Shown here: positions 1-12,794 of the stretch, piece by piece
How positions within the stretch are numbered: the stretch's first letter is position 1
Layout: every line of letters begins with the position of its first letter
Assembly (NCBI GenBank): GCA_016165875.1
Contig: JABBOT010000011.1
Span: forward strand, 16,323,808 to 16,387,807
Source: Acanthopleura granulata
Taxonomy: Eukaryota > Mollusca > Polyplacophora > Chitonida > Chitonidae
DNA: 64,000 nucleotides
Direction: 5' to 3'
Program-made: the position numbers and the translations under genes
Notes under the pieces: model-generated
Database searches by the model: none
What the model saw: the letters and a program-made list of their open reading frames with translations, nothing else
What the model was told of the DNA's origin: nothing

Positions 1-3000
1 TTCCACTAAACGTTGATGTTCACACAAGCTCCCTTGCCGGGTCTCTGCAAAGCGACCAGTATTCCCAGAATTCCTTGGGATCAGTTGCCATAGACGGACC
101 ACCAGAGAGCATGAAAACAGCCGGGGATGATCAAGATAATCTACTGAAGGACAAACTGTCATGCTGTCAGAAATTCAAGGAGGTGATTATGTCACTGTGG
201 AGAGACTTCCGCTCAACTTACTCCCGAAAAATCCTCCTGGCTTGGTCGATATGGTGGGCAATTGCATCATGTGGGAATTTCCAAGTGGGAAACTACGTCC
301 AGAATTTGTGGGCGGCAGTTGATCCTCATCGAGCTAATCCAAAGAAATACAACGGTGCTATAGATGCGGCAGCAACGCTGTTAGGTAATTATCTCACAGG
401 AGTACATATGCGATTCATTTAATCTCGGGGTGTCAGTTTTATTTATTACAACAGTTAAATCACAAAGAAAGTAATTGAACCCTAGACTTAAACATGTACT
501 ATATTTGAAAAATCTGTATGGTGGTGATAATTTTTATGATCTTTTGATCAAAAGAAGTGCAGTTAAATATAGAGTGAAAGGTAGGCTTTATGGGTCATAT
601 TATAGTGTAATACTTTGGCATATTGCAAATACATATACATGTAGAGTATCATGATTTTATTCCACCATAATTGATTATTGTCTATAATATGAGATTACTT
701 GTTTTATAGGTTTAGTTACACGTAGATGTACAACTGCTTAGTATCAACAGGGGTATGTACATGTATATCCATGAATAGATTTTACATAAAGGCAATAAAG
801 ATGAAAAAAACAACAACAACATTTACACCCTTATACCAGACTATTGTCCATAAAGCCCATTTAACAATACAAACAATTAACTACAGCCATCAGAGTTTTC
901 TCAGAAAAATATTTTGAGAAAAGATAAAAATAAGTGCATATATTTTAAATACACGTACAGATTTTTTATGATCCTTCTGATAGCACTTACTCTTTTGTCA
1001 TGTTTCTGTTTTCCACTCCTGTAAAGTGATAGCCTTATAAAATATGCTGTTGTCCTTTAACAGTTGGTTCCCATATAATCTGAGTTCTTTGAAGTTTATT
1101 ATTTCTTGATCATTCCATAAAGTACAATACAAGAAAACCAAATAAATAAATAAATAAATAAAAAAATATATTTATTTACTCGACCTTAAGTGTCTATAAT
1201 ATGCACTCAAGAATATTTCACTTATACGAAGACAGCCAGCATTATGGTAGGAGGAAACCAGGCAGAGCCCTGAGGAAGCCCACGACCATCCACGGGTTGC
1301 TGGCATAAATGAGTACATGTACAATGCATGTAATGGTTGTGCAAAGTTAGGAGTGGTGGAAAAAAACTCTGCATTTTGATTGTGTATTTACTGTGCAAAC
1401 AAAAATTGAAGGTACCTGTAACTGAACTAGGTTTTAAAACTGGATTTTAACAGTGATTGTGTTGGTCAGGGAGAATAAATGGCCATTGATTTTTACACCA
1501 CCGACCCGATATCACAGGCACTGAGAGCAATATTTGTCTGATTTCATTTTACAGGAGCGTTGTCATCATTCTTTATCGGGCTGACTCCTGCCAACTGGAC
1601 AGCATATGGAGAACTGCTACTGGGAACGATATCCCTGATGAACTGTGCAGTGCTGGTCGTCATGGCCTACACCACTAACATCTGGGTGGCCTACTGTCTG
1701 TATGTGTTCTTCAGAGCGGCGTATCAAATGGTGATAACAGTGGCCACGTGAGTATTCATGCTCTGAATCATAAATGCATACATGTATACATGTACGTTTT
1801 ATACCCCAGGCACTTCTACTTTTTACCTCACACCTGACAAGAAGTCCCAGCATAGTACTGGAGAAGTCCCAGTGCATCAGGTGTGGTGCTGGAAAAGTCC
1901 TAGTGCTCCAGGTATGACACTGGAGAAGTCCTAGTGCACCAGGCATGGCACTGGAGCGGTTCCCATGCACCAAACATGGTACTCGAGAAGTCAAAGTTCA
2001 CCAGTTATGACACTGGAGAAATCCTAGCACACCAGACATGGTACTGGAGAAGTCCTAGTGCATCAGGCATGGTAATAGAGAAGTCCAGGGCACCATACCT
2101 GATACTGGAGAAGTCCAAGTGCACCGGGCAAAGTACTGGAGAAGTCCCAGTGCACCAGGCATGGCACTGGAGAGGTCCCAGTCCACTACGCATGGCACTC
2201 TAGAAGTCCTAGTGCACCAGGTGTGGCACTGGAGAAGTCCCAGTGCACTGGGCATGGCACTGGAGGTCATAGTGCACCAGGCATGGTACTGGAGAAGTTG
2301 TAGTGCACCAGGCACCAAACATGTTACTGGAGAAGTCCCAGTGCATCAAGCATGGTAATAGAGAAGTCGGAACTTTGATATATTTATCTGATTGTTGTTT
2401 TACACTGTACTCAGGAGTATTTCAACTCGACGACAGCCAACATCATGGTGGGAGGAAACTGGATGGAGCCTAGAGAAAACCCACAACCATGTGCAAGTTG
2501 CTGATACTTCTGACTTTGATGTGACTTTCTTCATTAGCTTTCAGATAGCCCGGTACCTGGAGGCTCAAAGATTTGGTCTTATTTTTGGCTTTAACACACT
2601 TATAGCTTTGCTACTGGAAACCCTCCTGACTGTCATTGTGGTAGACAAGAGAGGATTGAATGCCCATATAACAACACAGGTATGTGAGCTCCTCCCCTCG
2701 ATAACTGCTTAGTAAACATGGTAAAAAGTGGGACATGTATACTCACCTTGCATGTGATGATATAACACCTGTAAGAAAGCTCTTCCCCTTGACAACCATG
2801 CCGCATCACAGGTATGTAAGCTGCTCCCCGTGATGACTGCTTAGGATAAACAGTGGTATGTATACTTCCCTTGAGAACCGTGCCATAACAGAGGTATGAA
2901 CACTCATCCCCTTAACAACCATTCAATAACACAGGTATATGTAAGCTCTAAACAACCATTCCATAACACAGTTATGTACATGATGTACACTCCAGTGGCT

Positions 3001-3796
3001 AACAAAGGCCAGAGATATGTAAGCACTTTTTGACTAATCCTTAAGCGAACAATGTGCATCATCAGGATGGTCCATAAAAGCCATCATTCAATCAAAACAT
3101 TTGATTGTGTGTATTTTTGGTGAAAAAGAATCTAAGGAATTCAGTGATACTATTTTCATGTGCAATTTATAATCGCCTTTTCACTCACCCTGACTTCATC
3201 TTTACGACGTCTTTCTTTTTAACTGAGGGGTGATTTTTAAGCTGTTGTCTTCCAGATCATATCAACCGTCCCATATTGGCTATAAAGAAATAACTGTAAT
3301 GTTCTCATGGTCGTTTTTGAAAACTTAAAGCAATGAATACCTTGACATGGTCCAGGAGTGTGCTATGCCACCATTTCAATGAAGTGTGTTTGTAAGTCAT
3401 GTTAGCTGTGAGCTGGCTGTAAACCATGTGCAATTAGTTGCTGCAATAATCAGGATGCTTGTTCAAATCCAGCCCGCGTTGCTTGCGCTGCAGCTTTAAG
3501 TCAGGAGATTTTGAAAACTTGATAGTTCACTCTGGATAATCCTTTTTCTTCCACCCATAAACCTGACTGCTATGAAGAAATAATTCTTGTTCCCAGTGTT
3601 AAACAACAATCAATAAGTCAATCTATCAATCTTTTATAATTTCCTGTTATTGCAGTTTGCGATAAATGGCGGTTATTTTGGTGTGATGGGACTTGTGTTC
3701 TTCATCGCCGCAGTCGTGAACTTGTCAAGGAGAGGCTGTGTGAGCTGTCGAATGGAAGAAATCCCAGCGGTAGAACGCGTGGGAGCGTCAACGTAA
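1..3796 (+). CDS. SLC19-family (thiamine/folate-type) transporter, C-terminal half, copy A
   Basis: Partial 5' by the window edge. Exons: <1-384, 1555-1747, 2538-2679, 3656-3796; donors gtaatt, gtgagt, gtatgt; acceptors acag, attag, gcag; phases 1, 2, 0 join cleanly into 285 visible residues ending in TAA. The start of the visible part is the hydrophilic central loop ([13 protein letters not shown]), followed by about six membrane segments: [88 protein letters not shown] and [13 protein letters not shown]. The order matches TM7-12 of SLC19A1/2/3, proton- or anion-coupled plasma-membrane carriers of thiamine or reduced folate. The N-terminal half can be read in copy B, where the MRPSEP motif is family-typical. 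No lesion is seen in copy A. Substrate cannot be assigned. Confidence 0.85.
1140..1305 (-). mobile_element. SINE fragment in transporter intron
   Basis: Antisense 3' half of the mollusc-type SINE: tail as (aaat)n complement, then 'aagaatatttcacttatacga', 'cagcattatggtaggaggaaacc' and 'aaccatccacgggttgctggc' landmarks. Shared with copy B at about 35840-36000, so it predates the duplication. Confidence 0.7.
1840..2366 (+). repeat. 31-bp minisatellite in transporter intron
   Basis: About 16 tandem units of roughly 31 bp with the pattern gagaagtccYagtgcaccag followed by gYatggYactg. Units differ from one another by several bases, and one is 38 bp. It lies in the intron between 1747 and 2538. Copy B (about 36530-36995) has about 14 units. 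Open frames across it in several phases are by-products of the 31-bp period. Confidence 0.95.
2375..2510 (-). mobile_element. SINE fragment abutting minisatellite
   Basis: Antisense SINE 3' half: 'gattgttgttttacactgtactcaggagtatttca', 'catcatggtgggaggaaac' and 'ctgcaagttgctg'-like landmarks. It directly precedes the acceptor of the exon at 2538. Copy B equivalent 37008-37140. Confidence 0.6.
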
Positions 3797-4734
3797 AACA
3801 CATCAAACTACTGTTATAAATCCAAGATAATCAGCCGTGTTTCTTGTAGCTTCTTTTTTTTATTTTCATTTTTATCTTTTTTATAAATCTGTGACAATTA
3901 GCCGTGTTTCCTTGATGAAAGTGTAATGTGGTACTTTTCTTGCGATGTAGACACTGCCTTCCGAATCTACCATTTGTTCGGTTTTGGTTATGTTTACATT
4001 CCTCTCTCCCCGAGATGCCAACATACACTGAACCAACTGTGCTCACCTCCGATTTTGGCATTACGAGTATTCACAGCGCCAAATCATAGACTTCAAACAT
4101 TACAGTTTTATGACTACAAGTACATGGTGTATAAAGTGTTCGTATTCTGTGCAGTGGCAATCGGAAGTGGCATAAGGAAGGGTAGGGGGAGGTCGTGGAT
4201 ATATATTTTGGGCTCATATATAGGCTCGAGCATTTGTCGTTTTTTCTCCCTTCATTGAAAGTTATGATGCTATTATCCAAAATTTCAGTCTGTGATAATA
4301 TTTGAGAGTCAGGGATAAAGGGTACAGTGCGTGTTTTGATCAGGTAACACAGAGTGAACAGTTATGATGTATTGGACGGAAACACATGTATATCTGTATT
4401 GAAAGGGATGACAACTGTAATTAAAAAAATTAGTTGTACGTTTTGGCATCCACTGTGTCAACATTCCTTTCATTGTTGGCCGTTATAAGCTATTCCAGTA
4501 TTAGTTTGCATAGTTTTGTGTTGCCTGTTATACTTTCATATATTTTTTTGAAATCCCAGAACTACAAAACTACCACAGGTTACTGTACACTATGAAACAC
4601 TATTCATGTTGGCGTGTTATTTGATACTGAGGGCTAAATACAAAAGAATTCAGGACTGTGTATGTATATATTTTGTTTTATACGCATGTGATATATACTG
4701 GATAAATCCATTTAATTCATTGATCAGTGTACTT

Positions 4735-4740
4735 AATAAA
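4735..4740 (+). terminator. Candidate poly(A) signal of transporter, copy A
   Basis: AATAAA about 940 bp after the transporter stop, in an AT-rich 3' region with no other gene. It is conserved at 39305-39310 in copy B. Other AATAAA strings in the window sit in SINE tails, so this is the best candidate but unproven. Confidence 0.4.
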
Positions 4741-4950
4741 ATCTTTATGATTATACTTCCATGCAAGTTGTCAGAATCGGTTGAATCATGCATAACGTTA
4801 ATGACCGATAATGACTAGTTTATGCTGTCTTGTTTTATGTATGTCTTTGTGTACTTTCACTGTTTTTTGAAAAATAAGTATGTATTTGAATTATACAATT
4901 TATGTATCCATACACATTGTACCAGCACATGTAATAAGCTTGTTAAGCTT

Positions 4951-5190
4951 GGCCTCGGTTTTTTAGTTGGTTAGCGCGCTGGCGCAGTGCATTGGCCTAG
5001 GTGCCTCTCACTAATGCGATCGCTTTGAGTTTAAGTCCAGCTCATGCTGACTTCCTCTCTGGCAGCAATCTGCGGGGTTTTTACCCGGGCACTGCCTGGT
5101 TTGCTCCCACCATGATGCTCACCGCGATCGTCTTAAGTGAAACATTCTTGAGTATGGCCTAAAACACAAGTGAAATCAAATAAATATACC
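4951..5190 (+). mobile_element. Near full-length tRNA-derived SINE
   Basis: Head with pol III box A-like 'tagttggttagcgcgctgg' and box B-like 'gagtttaagtcc', a central part, then 'tgctcccaccatgatgctcacc', 'cttgagtatggcctaaaacac' and an (aaat) tail. Copy A lacks a ~25-base centre (ggccgtacgtggcaaggtc) that copy B keeps at 39626 onward. Copy B equivalent 39519-39770. Confidence 0.85.
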
Positions 5191-6009
5191 ATTTTGCTAT
5201 ATTGTCAGCATTTTGTCGTGTTAATAATAATAATATATGGTGATCTTTGTATATGCACTCAGGATTGCATTAATTTAAAAATTATGAGGACAGTTTTCAT
5301 CTTTTATTGATGTCCAAATTGAAAGATGCGTGAAAAACCTAAATTTCTAGTTCAGCGAATATTTTGCCCTTAAATTCAAAGAAATAAGGCATACTGAGGT
5401 ATTCTGTATGTTTATAACCAGCAGTGGTGGAATGGTGATGATTTTGTTGTTATTTTTGACATTGTTTGTTATTTTGTTTCTCCAATGCGCGTCGTCATTT
5501 TATATTTAGTACATTTTAAAATGTACTGTTCAGTAAGTGTTCGGTATTTGAGGTGTGCTGTTTAACCTAGGTATGAAGTCAAGTTTTGCAGCAAACGTAT
5601 AAAGAAATAGATAAATACCGTACGTTTCCTGTGTGGGCTGTATTGTTCTTTGCCTCCTAGCCTTTTAAAATACAAAATTACGGCCAACAGAACCGTGGGT
5701 TATATTTCAACAATTTACAAAAAAATGAATAAATAAATAAATAAATAACGATAATGCCGACGGTTAAATGACGACCATTGTAAGCGCACGCTCAGTTATT
5801 TGTACACCAATATACACTGTAGTAATGACCAGTTATGCCTGTACTTGCCGAACATGCACCGATCAACGAATAAATAATTATGAATTTGGCACAATATTTA
5901 ACAAAGTACTGGAGAAGCCCCCACAATGTCCAACTACAATGTGCTCCTTGCGTTTTAAATAGGTACCGTCACTTGTCGAGTGACCTTTATGGCCTTTGTT
6001 CGGAATTCC

Positions 6010-6107
6010 TGTTACTTTGCCGGTTTCTTTCACCATAATGCTGGAAACCGTCATATAAGTGTAATATTCTTGATTATGGCGTATAACACCAATCAAATAA
6101 ATAAATT
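6010..6107 (+). mobile_element. SINE 3' fragment
   Basis: 'ttcaccataatgctggaaacc', 'ataagtgtaatattcttgatt', 'ggcgtataacaccaatcaaa' and a taaat tail. Copy B equivalent about 40590-40685. Confidence 0.65.
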
Positions 6108-6484
6108 AATCACTGTCACATTGCCAGTAAGGTCGCGGGTCAAATCTAGTTCTCCCTAACTGGATACCTAATCTGGGTGGCTAGAATGCTGCCCTTTCTG
6201 CTGATCCCTAAAGTCTGGAGGTTTGTCTGGAACCATGGGAAGGGCAGTGGTTTCCACCCGACTCTCAAGACGGTACAATGTAAATTTCGATGTTTAACTT
6301 ATAAACACTTTTGTGCATCAGACATGAAATACTATTGAGATTATAACATTATAGCATAGGCCTATATGCATGTTATAGACACTTATGTTGAAAACATAAA
6401 TATAGGTGTATGTTTAAACACGCTTGTTTGAAGTTTTATCGCCCATTATATGCGTTAGGCGTTGGTCATTTTACAGTGTACAGA

Positions 6485-6650
6485 TTCTCCCAACCACCTC
6501 AGCGCCACCATGTCTGCCAGCAGCCTGAGGATGCTCATGGATTTACCCCAGGCTCTGTCGGGTTTCGTCCCACCATAATGCTGGCCACCGTCGTATAAGC
6601 GAAATATTCTTTAGTACGACGTAAAGCCTTTTACGAAATAAATAGATAAA
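6485..6650 (+). mobile_element. SINE 3' fragment
   Basis: 'gtctgccagcagcctgagg', 'gggtttcgtcccaccataat', 'gctggccaccgtcgtataag' and 'tacgacgtaaagcc', then an aaataaat tail. Copy B equivalent about 41075-41212, which has lost the 5' part. Confidence 0.7.
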
Positions 6651-7727
6651 TATGACTGAAATCTTGTTGAATATCAATTTGCAAAATATTATTCTGTTCA
6701 TATAGAGGGAGCTGTTATTACTTTATGTTGCTTCCATCAGTATTACCGTGCTCGGTGATTCTGTTTCGGGCCATATAAAAACCGGAGTAAACAAACACTC
6801 TTTGTGATGTGCATGATCTAAAAGTCCCATGATCAAGCTGGATTCGAGCTTGTGACCTCATTGATCAAACAAGGCACGAATAAGAGAATAACGACACTTG
6901 TCTATATATAAAGGTCAGACTTCTCTTAGGTACTGGCTAAATGAAAGTGTTCATACAATTATAAGCACCAGGTATCAAATCCGACAATTGGATACCACTT
7001 GTATCCATAAAGGGGACGTTCCAAGTCTAAAATCGCAAGACCCTATTCCAAGTCAACCGATATCACCGATTCCTAAAGGAATATATATGTATAGAAATAT
7101 TATGTATATGTAGTACGTACAAGTCGTGTAAGCTGTAAGAGAGAAACAGCGAACAGTTTTCAGTGATATGGGGAAGGCATGACGTTCAGTTCAAAGTTCA
7201 AACTGGCGTAGCCCATGGGTAATTTCCTGGTCGAATAGACTGGCGCTCATATCAAGTTGACCTTAAAATTGTGTGCAAATATACATACAACCTGTAAGCG
7301 TTCCAGTGCAGGAAATATAGGATAGTGATAGTAGAAATCCCTCAGGTGGAACGGCCGAATAAAAGTCATTCGCTCTTCGAATTGTTGACCTCACAACCTT
7401 TACAGAATTGACTCTGAGCTGTAAAAGACTGCAAAGTTGTAAGCAGGACGACAGCCGAACGGAATGGAATGTCGAAGGTTCAATATCAGCTCACCTAGCT
7501 ACGACGACACATTAAGATATGTATGTATATTGATATATGTCAAATAAGTTCAGAATAGCGTTTCAGTCTACACCTGTATAAGTGTGTGTTTTGACATACT
7601 CTGGAGGCAGGCGTGGTTTGATTATATAATTTAGGACAAGGAGAAACCTGACATACAGGTATGTGAACAACTGTTTGCCTGTATGACAGAACAGTTATGT
7701 TTGTATGGTGATGTATTTCTTTCTTTA

Positions 7728-7968
7728 TATGTTTATTTATTTCATCGGTGTTTTAAGCCATACGCAGAGAGGGTATTTTAACTTATACGACGCGGCCAGC
7801 ATTATGGTGGAGGGAAACCGGACAGAACCCACGACCATCAGCAGATTGAAGGGCAGACCTTCCTTACGGCGGGAAATGAAGCCAGAATGAGCTGAGACCG
7901 CATTGGTGGGAGACTGCTGAGTCATTGCGCTGTGCTAGTGCGCTAACTCACTGAGCCACAGAGGCCCA
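7728..7968 (-). mobile_element. Near full-length SINE, antisense
   Basis: Reads from the tail (tttatttattt) through 'cagcattatggtggagggaaa' to the tRNA-like head complement 'ctagtgcgctaactcactga' and 'gccacagaggcc'. Internal deletion of about 12 bp after 'aaaccggacagaaccc'. Copy B equivalent 41962-42198. Confidence 0.8.
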
Positions 7969-8082
7969 TGAACAGTACTGTGAATGACAACAGCACAGAA
8001 AGCAAATGCCAGAACAGCAACGGCAGTGTGGCAGTCGGGAAATGGTCCCACGTTACCCATAACTCACTATTCCTCGTCGGAC

Positions 8083-8215
8083 TTATTTACTTATTTGACT
8101 GATGTTTAACGCCATAAGCATCACTGTTTCACTCATGCCGTTGCTGATGACATTGCTTTCGCCTGGAGGAAACAGGATCTTTGGCAAGTTACTGGGCTGA
8201 TGAACTTTCCCACCT
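8083..8215 (-). mobile_element. Degenerate SINE-like fragment, antisense
   Basis: 'ttatttacttatttgactgatgtt' tail, 'taacgccataagc' and 'ctggaggaaacaggatcttt' resemble a diverged member of the same SINE class. Copy B about 42309-42440. Confidence 0.4.
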
Positions 8216-8239
8216 GTTAGTTAGATAAGCCCACTCATA

Positions 8240-8830
8240 CGCCATCTTGGTGAAGACAAAACATCTTGGTGCGCGGAAGGTCACACGCCCTTTGTCCACC
8301 GTCACCAAGGCCTCACATACAGTAGAAGTGGATAAATCCACAAAATACCCCTTGGGATACGGGCCTATAAAAGCCTAAATGTAACAGCCAAGTCGTCATG
8401 TTATGGTCATAAATATAGGTATCAGGAATTTACCAATATCTTTAAGCTGGCTCTTCCTTTCCGGCCGAACGTGGGAGGGTCTGCCAGCAACCTGCGGATG
8501 ATCGCGGGTTTCAAGCGGGCTCTGTCCGGTTTCCTCCCAGCATAATGCTGGCCGCAGTCGTATAAGTGAAATAATCTTAAAACCAATCAAATAAATAAAT
8601 ATATAAATAAATAAATACTGGCATCTCTACATTCCTATTTCTGATTTATAGAGGAATATATTTAAATACATCTATCTTGAGGGGAGTATTTTCCTTGAAT
8701 GTTTCAGTCTATATGAGGAACATATCCAAGGTTCAGCATTTAAGCTACCGGAGCGCTATGTGTCGATAAAATGGTTATATAAATACACTGCTACACTAGT
8801 CTATGCTTTACTTCTGTGAGCAAAGTAATT
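8240..8830 (+). repeat. Single-copy ancestor of the 572-bp unit amplified in copy B
   Basis: Runs from 'cgccatcttggtgaag' through a + strand SINE 3' half (about 8450-8615: 'ccggccgaacgtgggagg', 'cctcccagcataatgctgg', tail aaataaat) to 'tatataaatacactgctac'. Present once here, but two full and one SINE-less copies occur at 42473-43840. Confidence 0.85.
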
Positions 8831-9322
8831 AATCTGTAATTACCGTGTTTGACTTTCATTGTGAATCGAGCCATTGCTTCGTTAGTTTTAAATTTGTTCC
8901 ATGTTCACTGCCACAAAAATACCCTACATTTATACAATACACGTACGAGCCAGGAAAATTTTATTTATTATATAGATATATTTTTATTAAATTATTTATA
9001 TATTTCATTGGTGATCTGGCAGTACTCAAGAATATTTCACAAGTCCAGGCGCTCATGGCAGAGCATTGAGATATCTACAGCACCTCTCCGGGTGTCATAC
9101 TAATACTCTGAGCTAAAGTTGCAACCAAACTAACAACATCCGGATTTGAGCCAACGACCACCTGCATTGTTAAAGGACTTTTGTCGAAGCTAACAGGTTG
9201 GATCACAGCCTTCATAACCTAAACGTGTTACCATTGTGAGGTTTCAGTCAGTGCTACCCCAACAATAGGACAGGAATCCACAGCGATAAAAACCACAACA
9301 GTAAACGAAAACATTATCCAAG

Positions 9323-10438
9323 ATGGACACCGAGGCGGTTGAGAAAGTTCTTGATACTTCCAAGTCCTTGATCCGCCGTCAGTTGGTCCTGTCACCTACA
9401 GTCTTAGATCTGCTGAGAGCCGACCACGATATCTCGGAAACTACCAGAAGAAATATGGAGGTATACAGGATGATGTGGTTTGCTTTTTTTAAGTAAGCAG
9501 ATTGTTAGAAAGTAGCTTCATTGTTAGAAGGTCTTCGTGGCACAGTGGGTTAGCGCGCTAGTGGAGCACAATGACCTAAAAGCTTCCCACCGGATGTTCG
9601 TGGGTTTTCGCCTCGCTCTCCACGATTTCCTCTCCCCGTAATGTTGCTCATCGTCATATAAGTGAAATATTCCCGAGTACGGCGTAAAACATCAAACGAT
9701 CAAACATTGTTAGAATGCCAGAAAGTTTTGGTATATGTATAAATATAGACATTATACAAAACATATATACATAGAGGTTACACGGTGTTGCGATGGATAT
9801 CACTCGAGTCTGTTAAATGGCAGAATCACGAGTCTCTGGCTATAAAAACATACGTCCATATCTCCACCTCGTTTGGTTCATGTATATACCCTTTCTTTCA
9901 CTTATTCGGGCTTGTGACACATTTTTTCTTTATCATGTTACACAGAATTGTATGCTTGCGATTCGTTTACTAAGTATTTCTTTGATATAATCGTGGTAAA
10001 TGGAGAAAACTGTCCATGTAGAAACGTTTGAAATAACCAGTGTTTACATATGCTTGTGTCAAATGTCTGAAAGTCTCTGGAACGAACTCATGGCATTGCC
10101 TCGTTGTATATAGCTAACGAACATTCCGTTCCGTTGCGAGTGTATCGTAATAGAAAGGCCGAGATCCCAACTACCGTGATTTCATTGAACGAGAAAAAAT
10201 GACTCCATATATAAGACATCAATGCATATAGTGTGAGGGTACACGGTGTCCGTGGTACTAAAATCAAGTTACATAGAGTTATACTTAAACTTATCGCAGA
10301 TATTCTTTTTTATTACAGAAAATGGCCACTTTTGACCAAGTTACACATCTTATTGATATTTTGAGGAAAAGAGGCTCAAGCACTTTCAAACGATTTCTAG
10401 AAGGGTATCGGACATTTCCAGCCGGACGGGTTATTTAG
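9323..10438 (+). pseudogene. Truncated CARD protein, copy A
   Basis: Exon 1 9323-9460 (ATG, 46 codons, donor gtatac) and exon 2 from 10319 (acceptor ttacag). The first 74 residues match the copy B CARD protein: RRQLVLSPTVLDLLRA (helices 1-2), ISETTRRNME, then THLIDILRKRGSSTFKRFLE. After 10403 the sequence jumps by a 481-bp deletion relative to copy B, shifts frame, adds 11 unrelated residues and stops at TAG 10438. The product would be ~85 aa, lacking the last CARD helix and the entire coiled-coil. It is either a pseudogene or, less likely, a CARD-only decoy. Both splice sites are still good. Confidence 0.75.
9530..9710 (+). mobile_element. SINE in the CARD-gene intron
   Basis: Head 'cagtgggttagcgcgctag', then 'gatgttcgtgggttttcgcc', 'ataagtgaaatattcccgag' and 'tacggcgtaaaacatcaaac'. 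The centre is shortened. Copy B equivalent 44572-44755. Confidence 0.75.
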
Positions 10439-10559
10439 CCGACGCTCTACCGCGACTGTCCGTTAGTAATTTTAGATTGTCCGCCCTCAACAGTTTGCCA
10501 TGGACAGCCGGGAAGACGGAGTATTATCGAGAAACCCAACTTGCCTTTAACAAACTTTA

Positions 10560-12790
10560 ACTACCCAAACCTGTGTATCATTTTGCTCTATCCTGAAGTA
10601 CTTTAGTCATGAACGTGTTGATGTATTTATGAAACACCCCGGTAGTACACAAGCGTTGCAACGTCACAGTGAGAAACGATGTGTTTTACAGTCATTCAAA
10701 CCCTTTACATTATTTGTGTAGTCGGAGTTTTTCATTGAATACTGAGATATAAATGCTATTTTAGTGGACAATTCTTCAGTGAAGATGATATAACGACTAG
10801 TGTGTCCTTACAAACTACGTTGCGTGTGCATTTCAAAATGTATCTCACGACCAAGTACAAAAAGAGAAAAAGAAAAAACTCCTCAGAGCAACAATAATAC
10901 AACAAGAACACCAGCAACGCCCTCGTATACCATAAAACCTGTGCCTGCAGCTGAAGACACAAATTTAATATCAAGAGAAGCACGCATTCAAGTCTGTCCA
11001 CTGTAAATGCTGCCCACATACGGAAATGTACTACTAAAAGTGTTTCATGGCTCAGAAAAAATTAAGCGAGGGGATTTGACATTTAATATGGACAACCTGT
11101 GTGGAAGCTCGAAACTCTGTTCCCATGTGCAGATAAATATTTTTGAGTATTAAAATCACAAATCAGTAATACAATGGAGAGGAACTGGACATGTACCAGT
11201 GAGAAATAATACAAGAAGAAATTATTGATAAGCTTTGGGTGACATTTTGTTGAAGTTATTGGTCTAAGTTTTTGTAGAAGGCTGCACCCCACCCCACCCC
11301 CACCCCCCAGTAGTGCAGATGATAATAAATCTGATAACCCTTGTTGAAAACGGTGTAATCGCAGGTGTCGACGCGTGCCTTAGGATTACAGGTGTATGTG
11401 TGACTACACTAATTTCTGTGTTAGAAATATGAGCTGCTATCGGCAATTAACGTAACAGCAAGGGAAGCGGTAAAACCCTCAGTGGTGAAAGGTGGGAGTA
11501 TCTCAGCATGCTAGTCTTTTAAATGCTGGGTCAGTCTCAAGCCCTCGCACCCCAGGGTTCCGGGGAAATGCTCCAGCTTGACTTTTCTTTGGTCCTCGTC
11601 ATTATCTGTGGTCGACAACGTCCAAGAGCAATTTATGTGACCTTACGTGAAATTCTTACCACAGAGTAAAAGAAAAACATTTTCTTTTTGATATTAACCA
11701 CCACGAGTCAAGAACATTGAGAAACGATTCATTCCCTTGTCATGTGGATTGCCAGCAGAATGCTGCCAACTGGAAGTATAATCATCAGTGTCATTTGGAA
11801 TTAGAAAGTACATAGACATTGACACCTCCGTTTTACAATTTTGCCATGATTCCATGACAGTCGAGGGTGAAGTAAGCCACAGGGCCTTGGTAAGTTAATG
11901 ACAAGCGTTCCTGTGACATACAGCTTTACACACCATGCTGGAAGCAAATCGTCTTCGTCTGTACAAATTGCTCCAATAGCGTAAAAATATTCCAAATTCT
12001 ATGTCCAAGGCAGGCGTTGATGATCAATACCGAAAGCATTTGAAAGCCAAACTTCCTAACACCTCGGACACCGGGCACTTTGTTCTTCGTGTTTATTAAA
12101 CGGTGTGTCGGAGACTGTTTCTTAGGCCGTTATGAAATGACAAATATAATGCGGATCGTACATATATGTGCAAAATGCACATCATCTATTGAATGGGTTA
12201 TGCATTAAAAATTAAACCTGTGTCCCAACTGCAGAAGATCATAATGGTGTTGGGTAAACGCATGGACATTCGCCAGAGATGTCGAACAGATTAAAGCTTC
12301 TTTCACCTCACTGCTAGGAAGCTGTCATCTCAAAGGCTCCTGTATGCTGATGGCCTGGATAAGGCCCAAATGTTGGTCGATGTGAGTCATGTGAAGATGA
12401 AGTTAAGAGTCCAGTGTATATGATTACTTGGTAATATTTGGAATCGATTACTTAGATTACAATTACCCTGGTATATCATCCTAAGGCGCAGTTCTTTACG
12501 ATCTAACTTGAACTCCCAGGTGTTAGTAGCGCGTTGCTCTTGATACCTCAAAAGCTTGCTGATTCCAGGTAAAGAGATGACCGTAGGGATGTCTCTTTCA
12601 AACAAATATCATGATTTTCTAGAAGACCAATTTCATGTGAATGAATAAAAATTTTAAAAACGTCGATAGGTTGTGAACAGGGCCTCATGGGCTACCAGTA
12701 GCACTTGACCATGGCGTTGTAGCACATATTTTATACTTGGCTACCTCTCGCGCAATCTCACAGCCTCCTAAATCATTTCATCCACTCCAA
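10560..12790. other. Spacer after CARD gene, copy A
   Basis: AT-rich, with a short C-rich run (ccccaccccacccccacccc at about 11287). Aligns with about 46055-48310 in copy B. I see no conserved coding frame, RNA gene or SINE in it; part of it must be the CARD gene 3' UTR. Confidence 0.5.
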
Positions 12791-12794
12791 CAAA

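Larger units (their letters stand above)
5191..9322. other. SINE-rich spacer, copy A
   Basis: No convincing gene between the transporter and the CARD gene. It holds five or more SINE pieces listed separately, short (taaa)n runs (about 5725-5750), and a ~350-bp segment at 6788-7137 absent from copy B. The remainder is AT-rich sequence that aligns with 39771-44366 without a conserved open frame that I can recognise. Confidence 0.6.

Noticed and set aside
1617..2358. Several overlapping open frames with repeated peptides ([16 protein letters not shown]) on both strands, and again at 36492-36961
   Set aside because: They are translations of the 31-bp minisatellite; the period explains the open frames and repetitive peptides.
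1840..2366. CRISPR-like regular repeat
   Set aside because: Units are contiguous without unique spacers, and the host is eukaryotic. It is a minisatellite inside an intron.
12387..12605. - strand frame shared in part with copy B (47902-48087)
   Set aside because: Frame breaks between copies and the shared peptides follow overall DNA similarity.
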